NCBI GenBank assembly: GCA_964441775.1
Contig: CAYTVL010000019.1
Span: forward strand, 1 to 64,000
Source of the DNA: SYOC01 sp964441775
GTDB taxonomy: Bacteria; Desulfobacterota; Binatia; Bin18
Direction: 5' to 3'
DNA length: 64,000 nucleotides
Within the stretch, counting starts at the first letter, position 1; each line of letters begins with the position of its first letter. The notes beneath the pieces were generated by a model, which worked only from the letters and a program-made list of their open reading frames with translations, ran no database searches and was not told the DNA's origin. A program made the position numbers and the translations under genes. This document shows positions 1 through 9,339 of the stretch, piece after piece.

Positions 1-2967
1 CAGCAAGTCAACGGCGCCGATAACATGCTCTACATGAAATCCACGAGCGCGAACGATAGCACCTTGCTGCTTTCGGTGGATTTTGAGGTGGGGACCAACC
101 CTGATATCGATAACGTGCTGGTGCAAAACCGAGTTGCGCAAGCGGTGCCGGTGCTACCCGCTGAAGTGAAAAACTTTGGCGTCACGGTGAAAAAATCGTT
201 GGCGTTTCCGTTGCTCATTCTTTCCTTCGTCTCACCGAACGGCACGTATGACTTCAATTTTCTCGGCAATTACGCGACGATCAATGTCATTGATGCTTTA
301 AGGCGAATTCCTGGGGTGGGCGACGTGCAGACCCGGGGAACGTCCGATTATGCGATGCGCATCTGGGTCCAGCCTGACCAAATCGCTAAGCTGGGCCTGA
401 CGGTGACTGACTTGCAAAATGCTATTCAAAAGCAAAATACCGTGAATCCCGCCGGTCAGCTCGGCGGAGAGCCGGCGCCGCAAGGACAGGAATTTACCTA
501 CGCCCTGCGAGCGCAGGGACGACTGGTGACGGCGGAAGAATTCGGCGACATTGTAGTGCGTCTGAATTCCGACGGTTCGACCATTCGGCTTAGGGATATC
601 GCCCGTGTCGAACTTGGTACGCAGAACTACAATCAACGCGGAAGATTGAGCGGCAGAACGGCTTCTGTTGTCTCTGTCAACCAGTTACCTGGCTCGAACG
701 CCCTTGCGGTGGCGAACCAGGTGAAGCAAACCTTGGAGGAGTTGAAAAAGCGATTTCCCCCAGACCTCGACTATGAAGTCTCGATCGACACGACCTTGCC
801 TATTACTCAAGGCATGAAAGACATCGCGCAAACGCTTATCGCCGCGATCATTCTCGTGACCCTTGTTGTGTACCTCTTTCTGCAGAGTTGGCGAGCAACG
901 TTGATTCCTCTGCTCACAGTGCCGGTCTCGTTGCTCGGCACGTTCATTGTTTTCCCAGCGCTCGGCTTCACTATTAACACTCTCTCGCTGTTTGGTTTGG
1001 TGCTCGCGATCGGCCTTGTCGTTGATGACGCCATCGTAGTCGTTGAGGCGGTGCAACACAACATTGAGCAAGGGTTGAGTCCGCGGAATGCAACGTTGAA
1101 GGCGATGGCGGAAGTGTCCGGTCCGGTTGTCGCCATTGCGCTAATTCTTGCGTCCGTCTTTATTCCGGTTGCCTTTGTAGCTGGCATTACTGGGCGTCTC
1201 TATCAGCAGTTCGCCTTGACTATCGCAATCTCAGTGATCATCTCGGCTTTTAATGCGCTGTCGTTGAGTCCTGCCCTGAGCGTGAAACTCCTGCGCCACG
1301 CTGCGCCCAAAGCCCGGCAGGGGCCGCTGGGCTGGTTCTTTAGCTTATTTAATCGTGGGTTTAATCGTGCGACAAACGGCTATAGCCGCCTCACCGGGAT
1401 TCTTACTCGCAGGACGATACTGACAGTGGTCCTGTTGGTAGTGGTGGCGGGTTTCGCCGGACAACTAGGGAAGATCCTGCCTGGAGGGTTTCTTCCCGAT
1501 GAAGACAATGGCTACCTGGTGGTGTCGCTCCAGTTGCCTGACGCCGCTTCTTTCCAACGTACGGACGCCGTCGTTCGCAAGGTCGGAGAGATTATCGGGA
1601 AAACTCCAGGCGTGCTTGGTTACAATGCGATCACCGGCTTTAGTATGCTCACTGGCTCTTCGACTTCTTATTCGGCCACGATTTTCGTTCGCTTTGAGCC
1701 CTGGGAGAAACGCAAGACACCCGAGACGAGCCTCAAAGGAATTCAGGCTGCCCTTAACCGCCAGTTATCACAGCTTTCCGAAGGGCGTGCGTTTGCTATC
1801 CTGCCTCCGGCCATTCCCGGATTTGGTCGGGCCGGCGGCTTCAGTATCATGCTGCAGGATCGCAGTGGCGGATCGGTCGAGTTTTTAGCGGAGCAGGTCA
1901 ATCGCTTTCTTGATGCTACACGCAAACGGCCGGAACTTGTCGGGGTGACTCCATTGTTCAGCGCTTCTGTGCCGCAAGTCTTTGCTCGGGTTGATCGCGA
2001 CAAAGTGCTCAAGCTCGGGATTGACATTCGCGACGTCTATACAACGTTGCAAACTTTGATGGGCGGCTATTATGTCAACGACTTCAACCGCTTTGGCCGC
2101 CAATGGAAAGTCTATCTTCAGGCTGACCCAAAATATCGCATTCGCGCCGAGGACATTGGTCAGTTCTTCGTGCGCAATGGGAACGGCGACATGGTTCCGC
2201 TCTCGACTCTCGTGTCTCTCGAATCGACGTCAGGGCCGGAGTTCACGACGCACTTCAATCTCTATCGTTCTGCGGAAATCATCGGCGGAGCCGCTCCGGG
2301 GTTCAGCTCTGGCCAGGCGATGACTGCGCTGGAAGAAGTGTTCCAGCAAGTGATGCCGCCGGAGATGGGCTACGCCTGGAACACGCTAGCGTTTCAACAA
2401 AAACGGGCAGAAGGGGGCTCCGTCGGCATTTTCGCGCTGTCGTTGCTCTTTGTGTTTCTCATCTTGGCCGCGCTGTACGAAAGCTGGTCGCTCCCGTTTA
2501 GCGTGTTGCTGAGCACCCCGGTTGCCGTGTTGGGCGCGTACCTCGGTTTGTGGATGCGCCAATTCGAGAATAACGTCTATGCCCAGATTGGATTGGTCAT
2601 GCTCATTGGCCTCGCGGCTAAGAACGCGATTCTCATCGTCGAGTTTGCAAAACTCGAGCGTGAGAGAGGAAAGTCTGCCGTCGAAGCGGCGCTCAGCGGC
2701 GCCAGGTTGCGCTTACGTCCGATTCTCATGACGTCGTTTGCGTTCATTCTCGGTTGTACGCCGCTGTGGGGCGCTGCGGGCGCTGGGGCAGTGGCGCGGC
2801 AAATTCTTGGGACTGTGGTCATCAGCGGCATGTCGGCTGCGACACTGGTGGGAATCTTCATCGTGCCAGTCCTTTTTGTCATTGTCGAGAAAATTGTCCG
2901 TCGCAAAAAGTCGACGCTCGCGTTGCAACGAACTGGAGTGGTGGTGGCTGAAGGGGTGGCGGATTGA
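1..2967 (+). CDS. RND multidrug efflux permease, HAE1/AcrB family (5' end outside window)
   Basis: This is the inner-membrane proton/drug antiporter of a tripartite efflux pump. The reading frame is open from base 1, so about 65-70 N-terminal residues (first membrane helix and start of the porter domain) are missing. The first visible residues match the NG-DN-x-YM stretch near residue 70 of AcrB. The proton-relay pair Asp-Asp lies in the segment GLVVDDAIVVVE (codons at 1024-1029), and the partner Lys in GLAAKNAIL (2620). Both large periplasmic loops and the second six-helix bundle are present. The channel gene follows with a 1-base TGATG overlap, so the two are co-transcribed. The membrane-fusion subunit is presumably just upstream. 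Substrate cannot be read from sequence. Confidence 0.95.
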   Translation, partial: QQVNGADNMLYMKSTSANDSTLLLSVDFEVGTNPDIDNVLVQNRVAQAVPVLPAEVKNFGVTVKKSLAFPLLILSFVSPNGTYDFNFLGNYATINVIDALRRIPGVGDVQTRGTSDYAMRIWVQPDQIAKLGLTVTDLQNAIQKQNTVNPAGQLGGEPAPQGQEFTYALRAQGRLVTAEEFGDIVVRLNSDGSTIRLRDIARVELGTQNYNQRGRLSGRTASVVSVNQLPGSNALAVANQVKQTLEELKKRFPPDLDYEVSIDTTLPITQGMKDIAQTLIAAIILVTLVVYLFLQSWRATLIPLLTVPVSLLGTFIVFPALGFTINTLSLFGLVLAIGLVVDDAIVVVEAVQHNIEQGLSPRNATLKAMAEVSGPVVAIALILASVFIPVAFVAGITGRLYQQFALTIAISVIISAFNALSLSPALSVKLLRHAAPKARQGPLGWFFSLFNRGFNRATNGYSRLTGILTRRTILTVVLLVVVAGFAGQLGKILPGGFLPDEDNGYLVVSLQLPDAASFQRTDAVVRKVGEIIGKTPGVLGYNAITGFSMLTGSSTSYSATIFVRFEPWEKRKTPETSLKGIQAALNRQLSQLSEGRAFAILPPAIPGFGRAGGFSIMLQDRSGGSVEFLAEQVNRFLDATRKRPELVGVTPLFSASVPQVFARVDRDKVLKLGIDIRDVYTTLQTLMGGYYVNDFNRFGRQWKVYLQADPKYRIRAEDIGQFFVRNGNGDMVPLSTLVSLESTSGPEFTTHFNLYRSAEIIGGAAPGFSSGQAMTALEEVFQQVMPPEMGYAWNTLAFQQKRAEGGSVGIFALSLLFVFLILAALYESWSLPFSVLLSTPVAVLGAYLGLWMRQFENNVYAQIGLVMLIGLAAKNAILIVEFAKLERERGKSAVEAALSGARLRLRPILMTSFAFILGCTPLWGAAGAGAVARQILGTVVISGMSAATLVGIFIVPVLFVIVEKIVRRKKSTLALQRTGVVVAEGVAD

Positions 2968-4412
2968 TGATGAAACTATCGTTTGTGGTTGTGGTGTTGA
3001 CGAGCACTGTATTCACTGGTTGTACACTTGGTCCTTGGTATGGACGACCGCCGACGGCGCAGCCAGATACGTATCGTGGACAGGTGAACGTCGCCGAGGC
3101 GAGCTCATTTGCTGATCTGCCGTGGTGGGAAATCTTTCGCGATGAGGCGCTCAAGGCCTTAGTGGAAGAGGCGCTGAAGAATAATTTCGATCTGCGGATC
3201 GCCGCCGCTCGGGTCGAACAATTTCGCGCGATCTACGGGATTACGCGTGCGGACCTCTTTCCGCAACTGAGTTACGATGGAGGAATAGGTCGCTCGCACA
3301 ATGTCTCTCAACTCTCCGTAGTGGTTCCTCCTGGTGAAGAATCGAATACGTTCCGAGGGGCGTTTGATTTCGCGTGGGAGCTCGATGTCTGGGGGCGCAT
3401 CCGCCACGCGACCGAAGCAGCCTTGGCGGATTTACTCGCTAGTGAAGAATTCCGACGTGGTGTGATTCTGTCTCTCGTAAGCGCGGTTGCCCAAGCCTAT
3501 TTTGAATTACGAGAATTGGATCTCGAATTGGAGATTGCGCAACGGACCACCGCTTCGTTTCAGCAAACCCTCGACCTGTTTTCCCGGCGTTTGCAACTTG
3601 GCGTTGCTTCAAAACTCGAGACGGCGCGAGCGACCGCGTCGCTCGCGACCACATCTGCGGTGATCTCTAACCTGGAGCGTTTCATTGTTGCGAAAGAAAA
3701 TCAGATCAACGATTTGTTGGGGCGACCTCCTGGTCCTATTCCTCGGGGCGCGGTGTTGACTGATCAAGTCCTGCCTCCCACCACGCCGCCAGGGCTGCCG
3801 TCGCAGTTGCTGGAACGGCGACCCGATATTCGCTTCGCGGAGCAGACCTTGATGGCCTCGAATGCGCGCATTGGCGTGGCGGTGGCGAATTTTTTCCCAC
3901 GAATTGGTTTGACCAGTTTCTTCGGCGGCGCCAGTGCAGACATCGAAAACGTCGTGAAAGGAAACGGCAATATCTGGGCGGTAGTCGGACAGTTGAGCGG
4001 GCCTATCATACAAGGCGGTCGACTGTGGAGCAATTATGAAGCGACTGTGGCCCAATGGGAGCAAACGAAACTACAATATCAACAATCGGTGATCACCGCC
4101 TTACAAGAAGTCTCCAATGCGCTCGCCAGTCAGCAAAAACTCGCGCAGGTCCAACAAGAGCTAGCGCGCGCAGTTGCTGCGCTCGAGGAGTCCGTACGGT
4201 TGTCTACGTTGCGTTATAGAGGCGGACTCGCCGGGTATTTTGAGGTGATCGATGCGCAACAGCAGCTCTTCCCGTCGGAAATTGCCTTGGCGCAGACCCG
4301 ACGTGATCAACTGATTGCGGTTGTCCAATTGTATAGAGCCTTAGGTGGAGGCTGGTCCGCCTATGCCCAACAACCGGAGCTGCCATCGGTGTGGGAGATG
4401 GTGCGGCCATAA
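2967..4412 (+). CDS. Outer-membrane efflux channel lipoprotein, NodT/OprM family
   Basis: This is the TolC-like outer-membrane exit duct of the RND pump encoded upstream. The N-terminus is a lipoprotein signal peptide with lipobox FTGC, giving an acylated Cys near residue 19. The rest (about 480 residues, usual for OprM) holds the two outer-membrane efflux repeats: long coiled-coil helices and the typical LLERRPDIR segment at the start of the second repeat. The ATG at 2967 overlaps the permease stop by one base, and a second ATG follows at 2970, so the exact start is uncertain by one codon. The C-terminal part carries the usual ALGGGW signature. It is co-transcribed with the pump, and nothing looks damaged. 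Confidence 0.95.
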   Translation: MMKLSFVVVVLTSTVFTGCTLGPWYGRPPTAQPDTYRGQVNVAEASSFADLPWWEIFRDEALKALVEEALKNNFDLRIAAARVEQFRAIYGITRADLFPQLSYDGGIGRSHNVSQLSVVVPPGEESNTFRGAFDFAWELDVWGRIRHATEAALADLLASEEFRRGVILSLVSAVAQAYFELRELDLELEIAQRTTASFQQTLDLFSRRLQLGVASKLETARATASLATTSAVISNLERFIVAKENQINDLLGRPPGPIPRGAVLTDQVLPPTTPPGLPSQLLERRPDIRFAEQTLMASNARIGVAVANFFPRIGLTSFFGGASADIENVVKGNGNIWAVVGQLSGPIIQGGRLWSNYEATVAQWEQTKLQYQQSVITALQEVSNALASQQKLAQVQQELARAVAALEESVRLSTLRYRGGLAGYFEVIDAQQQLFPSEIALAQTRRDQLIAVVQLYRALGGGWSAYAQQPELPSVWEMVRP

Positions 4413-4478
4413 AGGGAGAAGATGTGAAGCCGACGGCGACGCACAAGGTGTGATATTGCAAGCAAAGGGTGAGCGAAG

Positions 4479-4958
4479 ATGTTAGGTCGAGTCCTGGTGG
4501 GCGGACGCTTTTTGATTCTTGCCGCTGTGGCGTCTTCTTTTCTCGCGTTTGTGGTGCTTATTGTGTGTGCCAGTGTGTACGTGGTCGTCACGATTCTGCA
4601 CGTCATCAATGAACCGGGAACGTCGGCGAAAGAACTCAAAACGCTGTCCTTGTCTCTCATTGAAAGTGTGGACGCTTCTTTGTTAGCCTCGGTTTTTTAT
4701 ATTGTCTCCTTGGGGTTGTACTCGCTTTTTATTGACGACACCTTACCCTTGCCGCCATGGTTGTCGATTCATAATCTTGACGATCTGAAAGGGAAGCTGA
4801 CGAGTGTGGTGGTTGTCGTGCTCGGGGTGCTCTTTCTCGGTTACGCCATCACCTGGGATGGGCAAAGTAGTCTGCTTCCGTTGGGCGGCGCTTTGGCGCT
4901 GGTAATTGCCGCGCTGACGTATTTTCTCAGTCAAAAGGTAGGGAAACAAAAAATTTGA
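4479..4958 (+). CDS. YqhA/UPF0114-like inner-membrane protein
   Basis: This is a 159-residue integral membrane protein with four predicted membrane segments (about residues 10-35, 65-88, 106-124 and 132-150). The motif LDDLKGKL before the third helix, and the ESVDASLLASVFYIVSLGLYSLF helix, resemble the UPF0114 (YqhA) family, whose function is not established. The start has an AG-rich stretch (gtgagcgaag) just upstream. It follows the efflux pair by 66 bases on the same strand and may be read with it, but there is no obvious functional link. The family call rests on remembered motif order, so it is good but not certain. Confidence 0.75.
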   Translation: MLGRVLVGGRFLILAAVASSFLAFVVLIVCASVYVVVTILHVINEPGTSAKELKTLSLSLIESVDASLLASVFYIVSLGLYSLFIDDTLPLPPWLSIHNLDDLKGKLTSVVVVVLGVLFLGYAITWDGQSSLLPLGGALALVIAALTYFLSQKVGKQKI

Positions 4959-5050
4959 TGGCGCTGACCTTCTGTCGAGCTCTGGTCTCACTAACTGAAA
5001 TCTCGATACGTCGTTAAAGAAGCCCCGGAGGGATTGACGGCAAGAGTATC

Positions 5051-6088
5051 ATGGCGCTGCGGTTTTGCGGTTCTCTAGCGTTGGTGATTTTTATCCTCTG
5101 GACGAGGATTGCTGTTGCCGACGGCCTCTCGGGAGCAACGCTGGGAAATCTCACCGGTCCGGTCGGTACGCACTTCATGCCGGACCATCACCTGTACGAT
5201 GTCGTCTGGGGGAATGAGCAGTTCATCGCCGTCGGTGGTAGTGCGTTTGACGAAACGGAGGTGTTGCACTCGACTGACGGCGTCAGTTGGGAACGTGTTT
5301 CTTTGGGAAAACCGTCGCGTCCGCTGGGATTATCGAACGATGGAGCCGGTGCGCTCTACAGCGCGGCCTGGAACGGCGCTACGTTTGTCGCGGTAGGAGA
5401 ACGCATCCTCACTTCTTCTGACGGCAAGAGTTGGACCGTGGCGGCGACGTTTGCTCCTTGTGTGTTCTCCCGCGTGATTGCCCAGGGTGGACTGTTTGTG
5501 GCGGTTGGCGGAGATCGCGGTCGCGGCTGTATCGCCACCTCAACCGACGGGCGAACATGGACCGACAGAACTTCTGGTATCGAAAGTAATGGCAGCGTTT
5601 TGTCCGGGATCACGTGGAATGGCTCTGCCTTCGTTGCGGTTGGCGCTGCGAATATGGGGCGGTTAGGTGTGTCCTCTGTGTTGCTTTCTTCCTTTGACGG
5701 TGTTCGATGGAGTAGACAATTGGGGCCAGCGGAGGTGCTTGTCGATGTGGCGTGGGGAGGAAATCTGTTCGTGGTGGTGGGTGGGGCAGGGCGGCAGGAA
5801 GTGATGTTTACCTCTCCAGACTTGCACGACTGGACGGATCGCACGCCCCAGCGCAGCCAACCGTTGCGCGCTGTGCTCTGGAGTGGTTCACTTTTTGTTA
5901 CTGTTGGTGAAAAGGGGACCCTTCTCACTTCCGCTGACGGAACAAGCTGGAACGAAAGACAATCCCACACTGTGCAGGATTTGCTGGGCGTGGTTTATCA
6001 CAACTCGTTATTCGTGGCGGTCGGAGACGGAGTGATTCTCACGTCCTCAGATGGCGTGCAGTGGCGCGTGACCGGCGGAGGAGAATGA
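5051..6088 (+). CDS. Secreted seven-repeat beta-propeller protein
   Basis: This 345-residue protein has an N-terminal signal peptide (hydrophobic core residues 8-22, cleavage probably after AVA-D). The mature part contains seven copies of a repeat of about 40-45 residues with the pattern S-x-DG-x-x-W preceded by a strand ending in VAVG, for example TSSDGKSW, TSTDGRTW and TSADGTSW; the fifth copy is TSPDLHDW. Seven copies fit a seven-bladed propeller of the BNR/Ycf48-like kind. Such proteins are usually periplasmic or exported, but the role here is unknown. No catalytic residues are evident. The next gene starts 4 bases after its stop, so the two are probably co-transcribed. Confidence 0.7.
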   Translation: MALRFCGSLALVIFILWTRIAVADGLSGATLGNLTGPVGTHFMPDHHLYDVVWGNEQFIAVGGSAFDETEVLHSTDGVSWERVSLGKPSRPLGLSNDGAGALYSAAWNGATFVAVGERILTSSDGKSWTVAATFAPCVFSRVIAQGGLFVAVGGDRGRGCIATSTDGRTWTDRTSGIESNGSVLSGITWNGSAFVAVGAANMGRLGVSSVLLSSFDGVRWSRQLGPAEVLVDVAWGGNLFVVVGGAGRQEVMFTSPDLHDWTDRTPQRSQPLRAVLWSGSLFVTVGEKGTLLTSADGTSWNERQSHTVQDLLGVVYHNSLFVAVGDGVILTSSDGVQWRVTGGGE

Positions 6089-6092
6089 CGAC

Positions 6093-8123
6093 GTGAACCG
6101 GCGTTTATTCCGCACCAAACCGTTCGACGCTCTTCAGCAGGAACCTGGGCAGTCCGAGCCCCAGTTGCGGCGTGTGCTCGGCCCCGTGCAGCTTACCTTA
6201 TTGGGGATCGGGGCCATTATCGGCGCCGGCATTTTTGCCACGATCGGCACGGCGGCGGCGGGCGACCTCGCGCGCCCCGGCGCTGGACCCGCCCTGATGG
6301 TCTCGTTCCTGGTGACGGCGGTCGTCTGTGGCTTCACGGCGCTCTGCTACGCGGAATTTGCCTCCATCGCGCCAATCGCGGGGTCAGCCTATACTTACGC
6401 TTATACCACTCTTGGTGAGATCGTCGCTTGGATTATCGGCTGGGATCTCATCATCGAATACGCGGTGGGGAACATCGCCGTCGCCATCAGTTGGGCGAAT
6501 TATTGCAAGACGTTTCTCAAAGGGTTTGGCGTGACCGTGCCGGACTGGCTGTCGATGGACTATCGCACGGCGGCGAAGATTGTTGATGCGACGGGCGCGT
6601 CAACCGTGTATCGTGATGCGCCCCACTTGTTTGGGGCGCCTATCATTATCAACTTGCTGGCGGTTTCTGTTGTCGCTGTCATCACGTTGTTCCTTGTGTG
6701 GGGCGTCCGAGAGAGCGCACGGATGAACGCCGTGATGGTCAGTGTCAAACTGTTGGTGTTGTTGTTTTTTGTGGTGATTGGCTTTCAGTGGGTGCAGCCG
6801 GAGAACTGGACGCCGTTTGCGCCCAATGGCTGGGCAGGTGTCAGCGCGGGCGCCGCCATCGTCTTTTTTGCGTACATCGGATTTGACGCCGTGTCGACGG
6901 TGGCCGAAGAGACGGAGAATCCGCAGCGGAACCTGCCCATTGGCATCTTGGCGTCTCTCTTCGTGTGTACGTTCTTCTATGTGGTGGTGTCCGCCGTTTT
7001 TACCGGGTTGATTTCCTACCCGGAATTGAAGTCGACATTAGCAACAGAACAAGCTGAGCCGTTGACGCTAGCCCTGGCGCACGCCGGGCCACATCTGGAG
7101 TGGGCTGTTGGCGTGGTGGCGTTTGGCGCGTTGATTGCCCATACCGCTGTCCTGCTCGTGTTTCAGCTTGGTCAACCTCGCATCTTTTTTGCGATGGCGC
7201 GTGACGGATTGTTGCCGCCGATCTTCCGCACGGTGCATCCTCGCTTCCGCACGCCTTACGTTTCTACGCTGCTCACGGGTGTGTTCGTCGCCGGCTTTGC
7301 CGCGGTAGCAAGTATTGACGAAATGGTGGACCTCACGAACATTGGGACCCTGTTCGCTTTCATCCTGGTATGCGCAGGCGTCATCGTGCTGCGTATCAAA
7401 GACCCGGCGCGGCCTCGCCCTTTCCAGGTTCCGAGCGGGTGGAGATGGACGATCGCGCTGTACCTCGGCTTCGCGGTCGGCGTGTCCTTCTTGCCGTGGT
7501 CGCAACCGTGGTGCGTGCTTGTGCTTGTCACCGGCGCGGGGTTGTTTGCGATTTGTCGCAATCATATCTTTCCGGTCTTGGGCATTTGTTCGTGCTTGTA
7601 CTTGATCTATTATCTGCCGCCGACCTCATGGCTGCGGTTTGGGGCGTGGTTGAATTGCGGGTTCATTATTTATGCGGGCTATGGCGCGAAACACAGTCGC
7701 TTGACCGGACGGCAACACAGCGAAAACCCCGTCGATCATGATGCCCAGACGGTGTACTCGGGCGCGTGGTTAGCCGTGTTGGGCGCCGCTTTGCTATTTT
7801 GTTTACGTGGATTCGACTTGTGGGTGGAGGCTGCGCACGGGCTCCAGGCCACGGTTGATCCTGGTCCCACGTGGGCGACGCTGGGAGCGGTGTTTCAATT
7901 GGAGCCGTGGCTGGACGTGTCCTGGTTTTTGCTCATGCCGCTCATGTTGAATGTTTTTGTGCTCTGTCCGCTCGTGCTGCGCTGCGCATGGCGGGTGAAA
8001 TTCATGGGTGACGAAACCGTGGATAAGAGGCGAGCCGTGATTGGGGCAGCCGTCGCTGCGCTGCTAGGGTTTCTGGGAATCCTTTATGTGGCGCTCGTGG
8101 TAGGTGTGTCTTTCTGGCGTTGA
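6093..8123 (+). CDS. APC-superfamily amino acid permease (cationic amino acid transporter type)
   Basis: This is a 676-residue inner-membrane transporter. It opens with the APC helix-1 signature GIGAIIGAGIFATIGT (residues about 37-52), followed by a helix-2 region and the EETENPQRNLPIGI loop typical of amino acid permeases. It is longer than the usual 450-500 residues because extra C-terminal helices bring the total to about 14, as in CAT-type carriers. The start is GTG at 6093 with the strong Shine-Dalgarno GGAGGAG at 6077. It lies 4 bases after the propeller gene. A perfect hairpin at 8193-8220 lies downstream and could end the transcript. Substrate specificity cannot be assigned. Confidence 0.9.
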   Translation: MNRRLFRTKPFDALQQEPGQSEPQLRRVLGPVQLTLLGIGAIIGAGIFATIGTAAAGDLARPGAGPALMVSFLVTAVVCGFTALCYAEFASIAPIAGSAYTYAYTTLGEIVAWIIGWDLIIEYAVGNIAVAISWANYCKTFLKGFGVTVPDWLSMDYRTAAKIVDATGASTVYRDAPHLFGAPIIINLLAVSVVAVITLFLVWGVRESARMNAVMVSVKLLVLLFFVVIGFQWVQPENWTPFAPNGWAGVSAGAAIVFFAYIGFDAVSTVAEETENPQRNLPIGILASLFVCTFFYVVVSAVFTGLISYPELKSTLATEQAEPLTLALAHAGPHLEWAVGVVAFGALIAHTAVLLVFQLGQPRIFFAMARDGLLPPIFRTVHPRFRTPYVSTLLTGVFVAGFAAVASIDEMVDLTNIGTLFAFILVCAGVIVLRIKDPARPRPFQVPSGWRWTIALYLGFAVGVSFLPWSQPWCVLVLVTGAGLFAICRNHIFPVLGICSCLYLIYYLPPTSWLRFGAWLNCGFIIYAGYGAKHSRLTGRQHSENPVDHDAQTVYSGAWLAVLGAALLFCLRGFDLWVEAAHGLQATVDPGPTWATLGAVFQLEPWLDVSWFLLMPLMLNVFVLCPLVLRCAWRVKFMGDETVDKRRAVIGAAVAALLGFLGILYVALVVGVSFWR

Positions 8124-8192
8124 AGATCATCGCGTTGCTTTTGCTGGTGGGGGTGGCTGACAATTTCTTGCGAGAAGTATTTTCAGCTCTCC

Positions 8193-8220
8193 CTGGATTC
8201 CGGCGAAAGCCGGAATCCAG
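8193..8220. terminator. Perfect 12-bp stem hairpin, repeat-family terminator
   Basis: Two 12-base arms (CTGGATTCCGGC and its exact complement) are separated by a GAAA tetraloop and followed by a T-rich run (tgttttgtta). It sits 70 bases after the permease stop and 104 bases before the next real start. Related CTGGATTCC palindromes recur in this window (14451-14479), so it belongs to a dispersed repeat family that can act as a terminator. Confidence 0.7.
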
Positions 8221-8323
8221 TGTTTTGTTATGCTCCCTTTTGCTGGTGAAACCTTCGCTTTGTTCAGATTTTGTGGCACAATGGGTAGGACCGAAAACAA
8301 GCAGTGCTGGTGCGGAGGGAGAA

Positions 8324-9322
8324 GTGGTACAGAGGATAGCAGCCTGCGGTCTCGGATTCCTATTATTGGGGTCTGCTTGCTCGAGAACGGCCTCGGTGCA
8401 GGCTCCTCTTGCTCTCAAGCCATCCACGACTTTCGCGGCGTGGAGTCAAACCGGTCATCCAGACAAGCGCATTTGTGTGCTTCCGTTTACCGACAAGACG
8501 AACTCCGGAAGCGTTGCTGATCGCGTCCGCGAAGGCTTCTTTGGCCGGCTCGCGTTGAAGCGATTTGCTGATGTAGAATTGCGCGAACTGGATGCGCGTC
8601 TCCACGCCTTGCCGGAACCATGGAACAAAACAACGCCGCAAAAACTCGGTGCGGCGCTGCAATGTGACGCTTTGGTCTATGGGGAAATTGTTGAGGCCAA
8701 TAATTTGTATGTCGGCGTCTACGCCCAGCTCACCCTCGAAGGGCGTATTCAACTTGTTGACGTTGCTACCGGACAAACCCTGGTGACAGGCGCGCACACC
8801 ACCAAGTTCCGTCTTGGCGGCGTCCCTCTTTCTCTGCTGGACCTCGTTCCCAACGTAGTGTTTAACCTCCGTAATTTTTCCCAGGAACAAGGGTTACGCG
8901 CGGTGGACGATCTGGCGCGCAATCTGGCGGATCAAATTCCCGACTTGCCCGAGACGACGGACGCGCCGAAAAGTGGGGCGTTTCTCGCCTCGACTGGGTC
9001 CCGAACAGAACCTCAAGCAGCCAATCGTGCTGAACAAAAGCGCACCGAAGCGCCCCTCCCGACTTCACCCAGCCCAGGGCAAGATTGCTACCAAGTGCAG
9101 GTGGCGTCCTTTGCAAAATCCGGAGAGGCGCAACACGCCGTGCAACTGCTGCGGGGTGAAGGGTTTCAGCCGACCGTCGTGACCGCAGCGCGAGCCGAGA
9201 AATCGCAGCATCGAGTCATGCTGGGGCCTTTCGCTACCTTCGGGGCCGCCCAAGAAACGGGAGCCAAGATTCAGAAGCGCTTGCGATTCTCACCTCTAGT
9301 TGTACGTTTTGTTGGGCGTTAG
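8324..9322 (+). CDS. DUF799/GNA1162-like lipoprotein with C-terminal SPOR domain
   Basis: I place the start at GTG 8324, not at the far upstream in-frame TTG (8120). A Shine-Dalgarno (GGAGGGA, 8314) lies just before it, and the first 19 residues then form a lipoprotein signal peptide with lipobox LGSAC. Residues about 40-210 resemble the DUF799 lipoproteins: CDALVYGEI, then a VYAQLTLEG beta-rich segment and an aspartate-rich TTKF region. After a polar linker, residues about 255-330 form a SPOR domain (YQVQVASFAKSGEAQHA ... HRVMLGPFATFGAAQ), which binds denuded septal peptidoglycan. It is probably an envelope protein tethered to the outer membrane and recruited to peptidoglycan. The convergent PQQ dehydrogenase gene ends 17 bases away. 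Confidence 0.8.
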   Translation: MVQRIAACGLGFLLLGSACSRTASVQAPLALKPSTTFAAWSQTGHPDKRICVLPFTDKTNSGSVADRVREGFFGRLALKRFADVELRELDARLHALPEPWNKTTPQKLGAALQCDALVYGEIVEANNLYVGVYAQLTLEGRIQLVDVATGQTLVTGAHTTKFRLGGVPLSLLDLVPNVVFNLRNFSQEQGLRAVDDLARNLADQIPDLPETTDAPKSGAFLASTGSRTEPQAANRAEQKRTEAPLPTSPSPGQDCYQVQVASFAKSGEAQHAVQLLRGEGFQPTVVTAARAEKSQHRVMLGPFATFGAAQETGAKIQKRLRFSPLVVRFVGR

Positions 9323-9339
9323 TCTCGTTGGCGTTTCTT

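Noticed and set aside
8120..8323. Long upstream extension of the SPOR lipoprotein gene starting at TTG 8120
   Set aside because: It would read through the terminator hairpin, lacks a ribosome site and would bury the lipoprotein signal peptide; GTG 8324 has both signal peptide and Shine-Dalgarno.
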